NCBI GenBank assembly: GCA_963678675.1
Contig: OY783197.1
Location: 9,241,647-9,305,646 of the forward strand
DNA: 64,000 bases
Source: Xiphydria camelus
Taxonomy: Eukaryota > Arthropoda > Insecta > Hymenoptera > Xiphydriidae
Direction of reading: 5' to 3'
Shown here: piece by piece, positions 42,201 to 54,200 of the stretch
Layout of the letters: every line of letters begins with the position of its first letter
Position numbering within the stretch: the first letter of the stretch is position 1
The notes under the pieces: generated by a model
Database searches by the model: none
Told to the model about the DNA's origin: nothing
Seen by the model: the letters and a program-made list of their open reading frames with translations, nothing else
Program-made: the position numbers and the translations under genes

Positions 42201-45200
42201 TTTCTGCCTTTCTCCATTTATCAGTCAATTCTTCAGGAGCTGTTTTGTCCAGAACGTCCTGTGCATCTTCTTCCTCAATCGCGGATCGGATTCGGAATTT
42301 CCAGATGGCATACTTCTCACCATTAAAGGGATTAATGTTTTTTATTTTTCTTTTCTTTTCGTCACTCATTGTCACTGATTTTTTTTTTTTTTTTAAAGAA
42401 ACACTATTCACATTTGCACTTACAGTGTCAATAACGAGTTTTTTTATATATTTTAATTAATCACTCCAATCTATGTCTGGGCCCATAACCCGTAGGAATT
42501 GATGGAAGCAAGGTGATTTGGAGTGAATTAATTAACAAAACGTAACTGAGTGGAAGTGATATTTATTAAGCCAATACGACTTATGTCCTCACTCTTAGGA
42601 GAGCTCCGAGAGACTGACGCACAAAGAAAAACTTCTAATGCACTTGGTCCTTAGTTCTTTCTCTCTCCCTATCGTTTCATATAAACATATACGATATTTG
42701 AGAGCGGACCCTACGTGCTGCTTTCTTATGAATAGTTCCCTTGTGAGATCATCGGTTCGCCGTATCAGATTATTTAATAAATCTACTGAGCTGATTTTTG
42801 CTAATACCAATAGGGGAAGGGGGGTCGCGTTTGATATGGCTGGATAGAACTTTTAAAAATATTGTACCCGTGTTTTTTTGTTTTTCTATGCGACGCATAT
42901 TTTTCAAAATATTCGGCCGTCCCGGGGCTTTTTTTACACCCTGCATATCTTTTACCGTAAAGGCAGCGTTTTCCAGAAACTCGTCCATTTTTACGATGAC
43001 CCACGTCACTAAAATCATCACTCATTAGCTTCCTTTTGTCAAAACCTCATAGCCTATGTTCATTTAGAAAGTCCAGCCTCCTTACCAGTGAAAGATTTTT
43101 TTTTAATTGGAATAATAGTTCCAGAGATTATCCCTGACAATCAAACAAACTCACGAACTTTTCCTCTTTATTATATTAATGTAGATAGAGTCATTCTATG
43201 CCAATTCAAAGATTTGTCCAATAGAGTTACCCAGCAACGAGTAAAAGACATTTCTTACAAAGAATTTTCAGTTTTCTTTTCAGTGAACCATATTTTTCAT
43301 ATCTGTACCCCAGGATAAAAGTGTATTAAGTCCAATTATTACAAATTGGACTTAATACACTTTTATCCTGGGGTACAGATATTATAGCACTTATCTCTCT
43401 CTCTCTCTCTCTCAGGGCACTTTTTTTTACTAAAATGTGTAGAACATGTTCAGTACTTAAAGAACTTATTCCGTAATTTTAGGTATGTGTTTGCAGTCCT
43501 CTCGACTCTACCGTGGGTTGGCAGAGAACTTTATGAGAAAAAGGAGCAAGAATTAGATCATTTGATGGTAACGATCGAGATATTTTTGAATAAGCGCAGT
43601 AAGAAGCATCAGCCAGCTCTGCGAATATGGTCGAGTGATACGCCACACCCACAAGAAGAATATTTAGACTGTTTGTGGGCACAAGTAAGAAAACTGAGGC
43701 AAGACAATTGGGCTGAAAAACACATTCCCAGGCCGTACCTCGCCTTTGACTCGATTCTGTGTGAGGCTTTACAGCATAATTTGCCGGCTCTCCTACCACC
43801 TCCACACCACGAATCATACTTGTACCCTTTACCGTCCGTTGTGTTCCGAATGTTTGACTATACCGATTGCCCAGCCGAAGGACCACTTTTACCCGGTAGT
43901 CACGCGATTGAAAGATTCCTCATTGAGGAGCATTTACGACAGATTATCGACAATCACTATTTTGAAAGGAAAGACTGGTGAGTTTGATATTTTATTCAAT
44001 ACAATGACACGTCACTGATAGACGATATTCATGAATTCTCTTTATTTCTCAAATGTTACTCCTTCATTTCTGTTACTCACCATTTATATTGGTCAACTAG
44101 ATAAAATATTAGAATTAAAACCCCCCAGTTGGATTCTTTTTTTTCCGTTTTATCATTGCATGTTACACTTATGAGCAAAAGAAGATGGAATGTCATAAGA
44201 ATCGTGTTTAGGGAGTTTTACCATTATTTTTATTAGAAACTCTAGCTAAATATTGCTAAAGTCAGATTCTGTATTAAAAAGTCTAGCATAAACTTTGATT
44301 ATATTTCGTAATACAAGAAAGTTAAAAAAAATTAAACTAAATTTCATGGAATTGTGCGCGACGCTACTAATTTATGGTGGTTATCTTCTTTTTATGAAAA
44401 ATTTGACATGCCAGTTACTTTTTTTTATGTTTTCGAATTCGAACGTAGCATAAAGGAAATATGTAATTGTGTTTTACGATGTAACTAAGAATAAGTTCGA
44501 AGAAATACGAACCAAATCTCATTAAGGAGTTCAACTTGATCAAATTTGATCCACATTTATTCGAACTTCATTACACCACGAAAGAGAATTAATGTTTGTT
44601 ATAGTTTTTTTCATACTGAATCCAAGGTCATAATAGTTATTTTCGTTATTAGGGCGTGAAGCGCTGTTTCTAACGAGTGTGAAGTTTGCCGCACGAGCGA
44701 AGCGAGTACGGCAATCACACTCGTTAGAACGGCGCGAAACAACCGAATAACGAATTCTATTTTTTGTCACTAAGTGTCAAATACGAGGTTGACGATTTCA
44801 CGCACTGCGCAGGTTATTTCACGCACTGCGCAACTTTTCACGAATTGGTGTGTGAAAGATGATTTCACATGCGTCGAGGATGCCCATGAAACCGAGTATT
44901 TGACACTGAGTGACAAAAACAAAATTTAGGTAGCATGTCAATTTTTCGAACAAAATACAATTGAAAGAAATTCTTAAACATGATTTCTGTGATATTCAAT
45001 TTCATTTTTCTTAAAAACTTGATGCGTTAAAGCAAAACAAAATAGATAAAATATTTGCGGCTTGAATTCTATGTAATCAGTTTTTTATGGGGGAACAAAT
45101 TTATTTAATTAATCAATATTATTTTTTCTATTTCATCTACCTACCATGAGAGGCTACCTCTATCGAATTAAGAATTTTAATGAAACTTTGGGAATCTATT

Positions 45201-48200
45201 CTATATATTGAAGAAATAAATACATGCTGAGCCATTCTATCGAACGGTTTATAAATTTCGAGTAACTCAATTAAATTTTTTTTATGGTAGTCCAAATTAT
45301 ACTTTGAGGAGCTAATTATGTTGGGTGTAATGATTAAGAGGTTCGAAATAGGAAGAATATCTGATTCTCTGTACAATGACATGACAGTCAGCCGACTCTT
45401 ATCACTGATAGATAATGACGAGTGGGTGAGATATGGAAGCACCTGGTCGTTATTTCATTGGTCAGTAGACGAAGAATGAGAGGCTCCTCCTATTCCGAAC
45501 TTCTTAGCTACTACAGATCGTATAGAGTGTACTAATTTACTTATCATAAATTTCGTTTATTTCCATTATTTATTGATTTACACAAAAATCTTTCGATCAA
45601 AAGTTTTTTGGTGTAAAAGGGAATATACGAAAGACGTAACAGATTTGTGATAAAATGCGTTATTTACGAGATACGAAAACCAATTTCCTTTTCTATAATA
45701 GAACTCCATATTTTTATTTTTACAAAAGTTATAGTTTCACAGAGATCAGCAGTAAAGATATACAGTAAAAGGCTCATTTGCTGAACCGCGTTTGTGAGAT
45801 ATTTTTGCCACTTAAAATGTGTACTGGCAATGAGTTCTCATTACAAGTGTTACCAGTACTGCAGATTTCTCTCTTACAGCTATATAACTTTTATAAGAAT
45901 GAAAATATTGAGCTTTTACATCTGCGAAAACGAAGTAATCTTTATATCTCGTATATAGTGCATATTTTAAAAATCTATTATACAAGCATATATACGCTTC
46001 TTACCAACAAAAAACTTTTATCAGAAAGATTTTTTCATACAATAACAAATAACAGAAATAAAGGGGATGTGCGGTAGGTAAATTAATATCCAATAATAGT
46101 AAATGTAATATAAAAGCAACCGTGCCATATATAAATATTACAGATTTACAATTTCGTTTGTTTGTTTATTACAGTGCAGCACATTTACTGAATTTTCCGT
46201 ATAAAGCCAAAATTCCATTAGAATATTGCATTGTGGAAGTAATGTTTGGAGAATTGTTCAGACTGCCATCTCCAAAACATTTAGAAATATGTTATGGCTC
46301 GATATTGATTGAACTTTGTAAATTGCAGCCATCGACTATGCCGCAGGTAATTTGAGCTTAGTCAATTATTTGTGAATTTTATTCAGATTAAACTGAATAA
46401 TAGTGGTTTTGCTCGAAGAACCAGAGTAAGTAGTTCTTACAAATTTGGTGTGCCGAATTCAAATTCATTCGTGGAATCGTTCTATCGCTTCAAATTTTTG
46501 ATAAGTTACACTCTGTAGGAACTTTGAGCAGATTTTCAAATAAAAACCCGCGGAAAAATATTTACATATAATCATATATGATCATTTATAATATAATTGG
46601 ATATAATCAGATATGAAATTTATCTGTATCTAATTATATGTATAGTTCTTCATATATGTATACATATATCGGATGGAGACCGATTTCTGATCTCATATCC
46701 AATGATACAGGGTGTCCCGGAAAATGTGGGAAATCTCTTGGATTCAGATAGAGCATGAAAAAAAATGTAAGATGAAAAGTTCTTATAAATTTTTTTCTTA
46801 CAGGCCCTCCCTACGAAAATACAAAAATACGGTAAATGTACGACGAGAAGTGATATGGTCTTATCGTTTATTATTATTTTTCTCGAAAACGGTCCACTTT
46901 ATCGACAATAAAAAAGAGTAGCTTTTTTTAGTGTAAGGTTCAAGCTACCTGATTTTTATTGTTTTAAGTCTTTATCACACAGGGTATTAAAAATTTAGGC
47001 ATTAAGTTGTAAAACTTAGTCCGCCACTGGCAAATTAAACAAGCTAGTAATGTGTCAAGGACATTATTTCAAGCGGTCCTTACAATTAGTAGTATCTTAC
47101 ACATGTTCAAATTTTATAAAATTCTATTAAGTACTTTGAAAGTTATTCAAGAAAACCAGATTTCTAGCGGCACCCTTCAGGGACAAATATCTTCGTATGG
47201 AGGGCGTGTAGGAAAAAAATTTATAGGAACTTGTCATCTTCTTTTTTCATGCTCTATTTGAAACCGGGAGATTTACCACATTTTCCGGGACACCCTATAT
47301 ATGATCATATATGACTGGGTCATATATGATTTGATCATATACAGTATATATCCCGTGGATAACTCAAGTATTTGAATTTCTCCCACATTTGACTTTGGTA
47401 GTGCTTGGAACGGTGCTGTAGTTAGAGTTGGCTTCAGAAGAGTGCGCTGCGTTCTTACGAGCCGTGTTTCCGCGCGAAACCTGTATGATTATTTCTCATT
47501 ACTTCTACACATTATTTACCATTATTTACAAATTCAGTTAATTTCGAGGTTAGACGCTTCGACCTCCCGAATTGACAGTTCCCGGGAAATCAGACGTTTT
47601 ACACTTTTCGCTCTCGAAACACGGCTCGTAAGAACGCAGCGCACTCTTCTGAAGCCAACTCTAACTACAGCACCGTTCCAAGCACTACCAAAGTCAAATG
47701 TCAGGGAAATTCAAATACTTGCATTATCCACGGGACATACTGTATAAACATTTTTTTCTCGGGAACGGCTTTTTTGACCTATTTCAGTCGTGAATATTTC
47801 ATGAACGCGCTGTTATCTAATTTTGGGTTCAAACAGAATCTTAATATCTATTGTGTAATGGATAAAGAAAGAAGTCGGAAGCATTTATAACTTTTTATAT
47901 TAAACGCTGAGCGTAGTTCAGTATAAATGGCGCGCGATGGAGCGATTAAGTGATTACATGCCTAATTATACTGTATTTAATCGTTTATACTATCCTACGT
48001 CTTCCGCTCTGGTAAAAGAACTATAAATACTCCCAACTTTTCTTTTTACACGCACACGCCGTAGACGTTGAGGACATAATTTGCCCATCCAGTCCAATTT
48101 AATGAGCGTGAGAATAAGAAGAAATGATAAAGTAGTATTTTTTAAAAAAGGCAATAACTTTTCGCGTTAATTTAGAAAAGACAGTGTCCATTCATTATAT

Positions 48201-51200
48201 AACAAATTAATAATGATGACTTTCAACTAAGAATATATATTTATTATAACATTTAAAAAAATTATGAGAATTTATTATAATTAATGAACTTATTATTAAA
48301 TTCTTACATAATCCTGTAAGGAGAACTAACTATCGTATAAATACCACAGTATAACATAACATTTCCTATATTGTTCCATGTTCAATTTAAGCGCTTGTAT
48401 AGACTCTAATTAAAATCAACTACGCTTTTAAACCGAGCGTTTTTTAAACTGCACGTAGTTTAATTTTCTTCACGACTTTGCTAGGTATTAGCCCAAGCTA
48501 CAGAGATATTGTTTCGACGCATTGACAGCATGGCTGCTGCTGCATTTGATCGCTTTGTTTGGTGGTTCGCCTACCATTTGAGCAATTTCCAATTTCGTTG
48601 GTCTTGGGAGGATTGGGATTCCTGTTTGCAGCGGGATCCAGAACACCCTCGGCCGAAATTTATTCGGGAGGTTCTTCTGAAAGCTTTACGGTGTGTTGCA
48701 ATTGATTACTTATGGTATAGATGCAATTGAAATGTGAGAATTTCCCTTTTCCGTAGCAGGAAAGGGGGGCACGTATTTTTCTTCTTATAGAAAAGTAGTT
48801 TATCTGAATTAGTATTTCTATAAATGGATTTTGCGTAGAAATCATTTTTCTCTAATTATTAACAAATTAGCAACTGTGAATTCGAATGCAATGCAAAAAA
48901 GAAAGTGACATAAGATGTGTAGTTACGTCAATATGCCGTATCTACTTATACACTGAGACAAAAATTTGCTTGATCGAAGCAAGCGTGCTTCTGAATATGT
49001 AATTCTAAGAACATATTTATTCAATCAGAATAAATAATGGTGTCCAGCGATCAGAGAATTTTGGAAAACCTGGAATTGTCAGGGAATTATGTGAATCAAG
49101 GAAATATCAAGGAAGAGTGAGAGAAATTAAAAAACTTTCTGGATTTAAAAAAATGTTCAAACTGCATACATTTTAAAAGTAGGAGTATCCGATGAATCAT
49201 GAGATCTCTCTTTTTACTGATATGTAGTAAGAATATCGATTACTGATTGAAGTAATGTAAGTATATGGAAGTGTGCTACGACTAAACGTATAGGGTAGAT
49301 CGAGATGAATCGGATAAGAGATCTATATTTCTTAAACCGTAGTAAAAATAAACATTTCGATAGTTCGTATTCATTCATTGGAGAGGAACAAAGTAATACG
49401 AATGATCAAAATGCTCATTTTCAACACGATTTAAGAAATAAGAATCTATGGTCCAATTCACCCTATAATCCGATTCACCTCAGTCCACCCTATTTGAAGA
49501 TTTCTTCTTATGTTAAGAAAAGCGATTGAACAGTAAAAATGTGATTTCGCTAAATTATAATAAATTATTTTCATATTTGTTTCTCAACTGGCATACCCGT
49601 TATATGGATAATCGTTAATTTGTTCATTTGATGGAATGCATAATACTTGATACCGGATCTATATCCATAACGGTCAGGGAACATTTATTATTTTAGACTG
49701 GAAGTCAGGAAATTTTGTTTCATACATCGCTGGACACAATGATAAATATAGATTAGATGTATATATTGTAAATACTAGTCATTTGATTGAATATTATTTG
49801 GATTAAATCGCTAAGGGCTCTATTACTTATTTCGTCAGTGTCATACAAAACATTTGCCGTAGCAATAAAAGCCTTCCTCGCTATCGATGGTAATATCACG
49901 AGCTAAGAAGTTGATGGAAGCCCGAATATATGAGAATAATGGGTAAACCCCGGATGCACTTTGATGACTCTCTGATTAGCCGTGGGAATTAGGGGCCATC
50001 AAAGTTTCCGGGATCTCAACTTTTTTCTACGCGTATATCATGTTACGTACATATTATTACTAAAATATTGTCATTTTATATATAATTTCAACAGATTGTC
50101 TTATTACCAAAGAATTCGTGACATGATGCCGGAAACATATACTGAATTGATCCCCGCTGTACCCGAGCCAATTTACAAATACACCTCTGAAGGCGCAAGT
50201 AAGTTTATGATACACTGCATTGTATAATTGTTTCATTAACCCATTTGCATCATTAGCGTATATATATACGCTCAATTTTTCTGGTCACTATAACCGGAGC
50301 GTATACAGTATGTCCCGTGGATAACGCAAGTATTTGAATTTCCCCCACATTTGACTGGTAGTGTTTGGAACGGTGCTGTAGTTAGAGTTGGCTTCAGAAG
50401 AGTGCGCTGCGTTCTTACGAGCCGTGTTTCCGCGAAACCTGTATGATTATTTCTCATTACATTTCTACACATTATTTACCATTATTTACAAATTCAGTTA
50501 ATTTCGAGGTTAGACGCTTCGATCTCCCGAATTGACAATTCCCGGGAAATCAGACGTTTTAAGGTCAAAGCACATCTAGGCGAAGCGAAGCGACGCGCCG
50601 CGAAGCGCGGCTGTGCAACGCACACTTGGGCGAAGCGCGGCGAATTCTACCCCCTTCTCTACCAGGTATAAACAGCTATACCTGAAAATATCCATATATG
50701 GATACCCGGGTAGAGAAGGGAGGGAAGGGAAGCGCCGTGAAATGTCAGTAATTTTCGCCTTTTTCGCCTTTTTCATTCATTTTCGCCTTTTTCAAACTGA
50801 TGAACGCAACGTGAAATGAGCCGTATACATGTTTTGTTTTGAGAAATGGGCATTCGTGAGGAAAAATAGTATATGTCATTCGGCGGAAATCCTCGGATTT
50901 TTAAGACTGTGTTTAGATCGTAGCCTCCTCCCCAAACCATGCCTCGTGTTACGACCTAATTAAACACAGTCTGAAAAAATCTCGAATTTCCGCCTTATGA
51001 TATAAGATACTATTTCGTGTGAGAAGATTCATTTCGTTGGCGAGATCTATCTTGGAAAGGATTTTCGAATCGTTAACGGAAGTGATCGACGAAACTTTAC
51101 ATCCGTTAACGAATTACATTCCGTCCACGATAAACATTTCTCGCGGCGCTTCGCTCAAGTGTGCGTTAAGCCGGTCCCAGACAATGCGTGCATTCGGCGA

Positions 51201-54200
51201 ATGCGCGAACATTCGGAGATCGTACTACGCCTTCGGCTACCCTCCCACACGCTACAGTATATGGAAAATGTTCGTGCTTTCGGCAAATGCGCGAACGTTC
51301 GGGTTCGATACCGCTCTCCAATTTCAGGGGCCTCACGGCGTCTCATATTACGTACACAAAGGAACATCGTATTTTTCGTCTAGAAATATACGGATATAAT
51401 TCACATTCCTCTAGGAAAAAAAGCATATAACCGCAATTCACGGAAACCCTTGATTACGATGTAGATTCTTTCAGTATATATTATAATATAAAATGATCCA
51501 TATATCGCACTATCGCACTCATTGACCTGGTGCACCTAGACACGAAAAACTGCAGGGAAAATCTGTCATTTCCCGTGATCGTCGATCTGGTGCACCTGGT
51601 CACGATAAACTGTAGGAAGAACTTCGTAATTACCTTGATCGTCTACCCAGTGAAACAACCAAGTAAGAATGACGGAATGATGAATGAAAATTTATTCGTT
51701 ATTCAAAATTATTTGAATGTGATAAATGAAAATTTAATCTTAACTATTAGTCATTCAATTATTAATTTTTCTTATGACGCCCATCCCTGACTCCAATGAT
51801 ATTCTATTTTGTTTACAAATGTACAAAGAGAACTAAGTTATAAAATATTTATAGAAATACTATTTATAATCAATATTACCGCAATCAGATGATCGGACTG
51901 TTGAGAAATGAATAGTTGGATCTTTTAGATTTTTAGAAATATTAGTGGAGTATCTAAATTTTATGCACAACTCCAATAATTCGAAGCATCATTTAAAAAT
52001 TTTAAAACATAGTCTTAAAAATCTTTGTCGATTTATTGCCATAATTTATTCGGAGTGGAGAAATTGGAAAAATTATAAAATATTTACCTCTGAGTTCATA
52101 GTTTCTCCTGGAGTATATATAGGTTTGAGAAACTTCTGCATAGTTTCAAAGGCAAACCAGTTTGGTTTGTAAATGTCTTCTGCCCCAGCACCAGAGCTGC
52201 TGGATTAAACCCTTCGTTACTCACGTGGGTTTTTGAAACATTAAAGCTCACCTGGGGTGTACCCTACACCCCAGTTAAAGATTAACGTTTTCTTAGTGAA
52301 AAATTGAAATTTTTAAATACTTTTTTTTTATTTTAAAGCTTGAGATATTGTCTAATGATCTCAACATTAAAAAAAAAATAAATTTCATAATTTTCTAATT
52401 GAAAACAAAACTCGAAGTCTCGGTACATGAGGTCTCGGTTTTCAGACGCTTAGGTCTCCCTGCCGATTTTTATAAAAAAAATAGTATAAATAATAGACTG
52501 AGGATAGTTGTCGTACTCTCGTTTTATTAACAAAGGACCAATTAACAAATTGGAACAAGTTTTATAGAAAAATATTAAATATTGAATTAATACAGACTGT
52601 TAAAAATCACTATTTAACTCTTTGCAGCGTTCTGTCGAAGAGATAAATCGGTTTTGTCCTGCGCTTTTGGTGCCAAATTCTTTAATGAAATGTTCCCGAA
52701 AGGTACTAAAAGTGCAAACCTGGAAAAAAAACTCTAGGCGTGGCATGCAAAAAAAGGAGGCTGGGGTGTAGCCTACACCCCACGTGAGCAACGAAGGGTT
52801 GACCTTACTTAAAAGCTGACGGAATATCGCCATTAGTGAGTCTTTCTTCTTTTTTAAATCTGCGGCAGTTACGTTGCTGCTAGAAAATGATGATTCCAAC
52901 TCCTTCCAGGCATCAGCCACTTTGTTTCTGTTTTTGTGGTCAACATGTTTGGGATTCCATATCGGTGTAGGCATTCGGGGTGCGTACGGAAGGGCACGGG
53001 TTCATAAGTTTTTCTACACCCATTTCAACGCACGAAAGTGTTGGGTTACTTCGTCGTCCTTTACTACGCGTCGTTTTACCGACAAGACCGTGGATAGCGA
53101 CCGAATACCGAATGTTTGGCGCAGTAGAGCTCCCACACACTACGCGAAGAATCACGAATGGCAAATATTCGCCGACTGCACGCATTGTCTGGGATCGACT
53201 TCAGACTTCCTGTGTCACTAACCAAACCCCGAAATAAAATCTTCATTTTGCGAGTTTTGGCCAGCTTTTCGAGATTTCGTCCCATCGTGCGGCGCCTCGA
53301 TCCCGCTCTCCAATTTCAGGGGCCTCGCAACGGGGTACCGGTCGCGACGGCAAGGCGGTGTGCCTCGGTAAGCGCAAGGCGCCTGGACCCCTTCTCGGGT
53401 TGCAAATAAATCAACTATGCGTAACTGGGCATACCATGTGGGAGCGGAGGCGAAGAAGCCCGAAGCTACTTCGTCATCCTTTACTACGCGTCGTTTTACC
53501 GACAAGACCGCGAATAGCGGGCGAATGCCGAATGCTTGGCGCAGTAGAGCTCCCACACACTACGCGAAGGATCACGAATGGCGAATATTCGCCGGACGCA
53601 CGCATTGTCTGGGACCGGCTTAAGAATCAATGGAAATATAAAAGGTAGCTTCGCTGCGCTTCCAGTCGCACAAGTGTGCTTATCCTAGGTCGCGGCGCTT
53701 CGCGTCGCGTCGTGTCGCTTCGCTTCGCTCAAGTGTGCGTTACCTCGTAAAGCCGGTCCCAGACAATGCGTGCATCCGGCGAATATTCGCCATTCGTGAT
53801 CCTTCGCGTAGTGTGTGGGAGCTCTACTGCGCCAAGCATTCGGCATTCGCCCGCTATTCGCGGTCTTGTCGGTAAAACGACGCGTAGTAAAGGATGACGA
53901 AGTAACTTCGGGCTTCTTCGCCTCCGCTCCCACATGGTGTGCCCAGTTACGCATAGTTGATTTATTTGCAACCCGAGAAGGGGTCCAGGCGCCTTGCGCT
54001 TACCGAGGCACACCGCCTTGCCGTCGCGACCGGTACCCCGTCGCGAGGCCCCTGAAATTGGAGAGCGGGATCGAGGCACCGCACAATGGGACGAAATTTC
54101 GAAAAGCTGGCCAAAACTCGCAAAATGAAGATTTTATTTCGGGGTTTGGTTAGTGACAAAGGAAGTCTGAAGTCGGTCCCAGACAATGCGTGCAGTCGAC

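Larger units (their letters stand above)
38363..42812 (-). mobile_element. Ty1/Copia retrotransposon, recent, internally deleted
   Basis: Two 322-bp LTRs, identical by eye, flanked by GGGGA (38358-38362, 42813-42817). The minus strand carries a short gag remnant and a full integrase-RT-RNase H frame. The primer site pairs with the anticodon region of initiator tRNA-Met, as in Drosophila copia. Gag CCHC and protease are lost, so it could move only with helper proteins. It lies antisense in Cbp80 intron 2. Confidence 0.9.
36126..42943. mobile_element. Tc1/mariner-superfamily element with long inverted ends, split by Copia
   Basis: The ends share GGGACGGCCGAATATTTTGA followed by AAAATATGCGTCGCATAG in inverted orientation (left from 36126, right to 42943, CAGSRTGT start). 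TA precedes the left end; the right flank is CATA. Blocks with AAAATTGGGGGTTKCCAT recur around 36300, 38050 and 38310, so the interior was duplicated. It contains a transposase fragment, a nested MITE and the Copia element. Confidence 0.6.

Noticed and set aside
43394..43415. CT repeats and clustered short repeats as a CRISPR-like array
   Set aside because: Simple microsatellite in a eukaryotic intron; no spacers or repeats of array type.
45778..46077. 99-codon frame in intron 3, + strand, ending at a GT
   Set aside because: Composition is Leu/Ile/Tyr/Asn/Lys as expected of random AT-rich sequence, it has no ATG start near its beginning and it does not fit the Cbp80 protein between exons 3 and 4.
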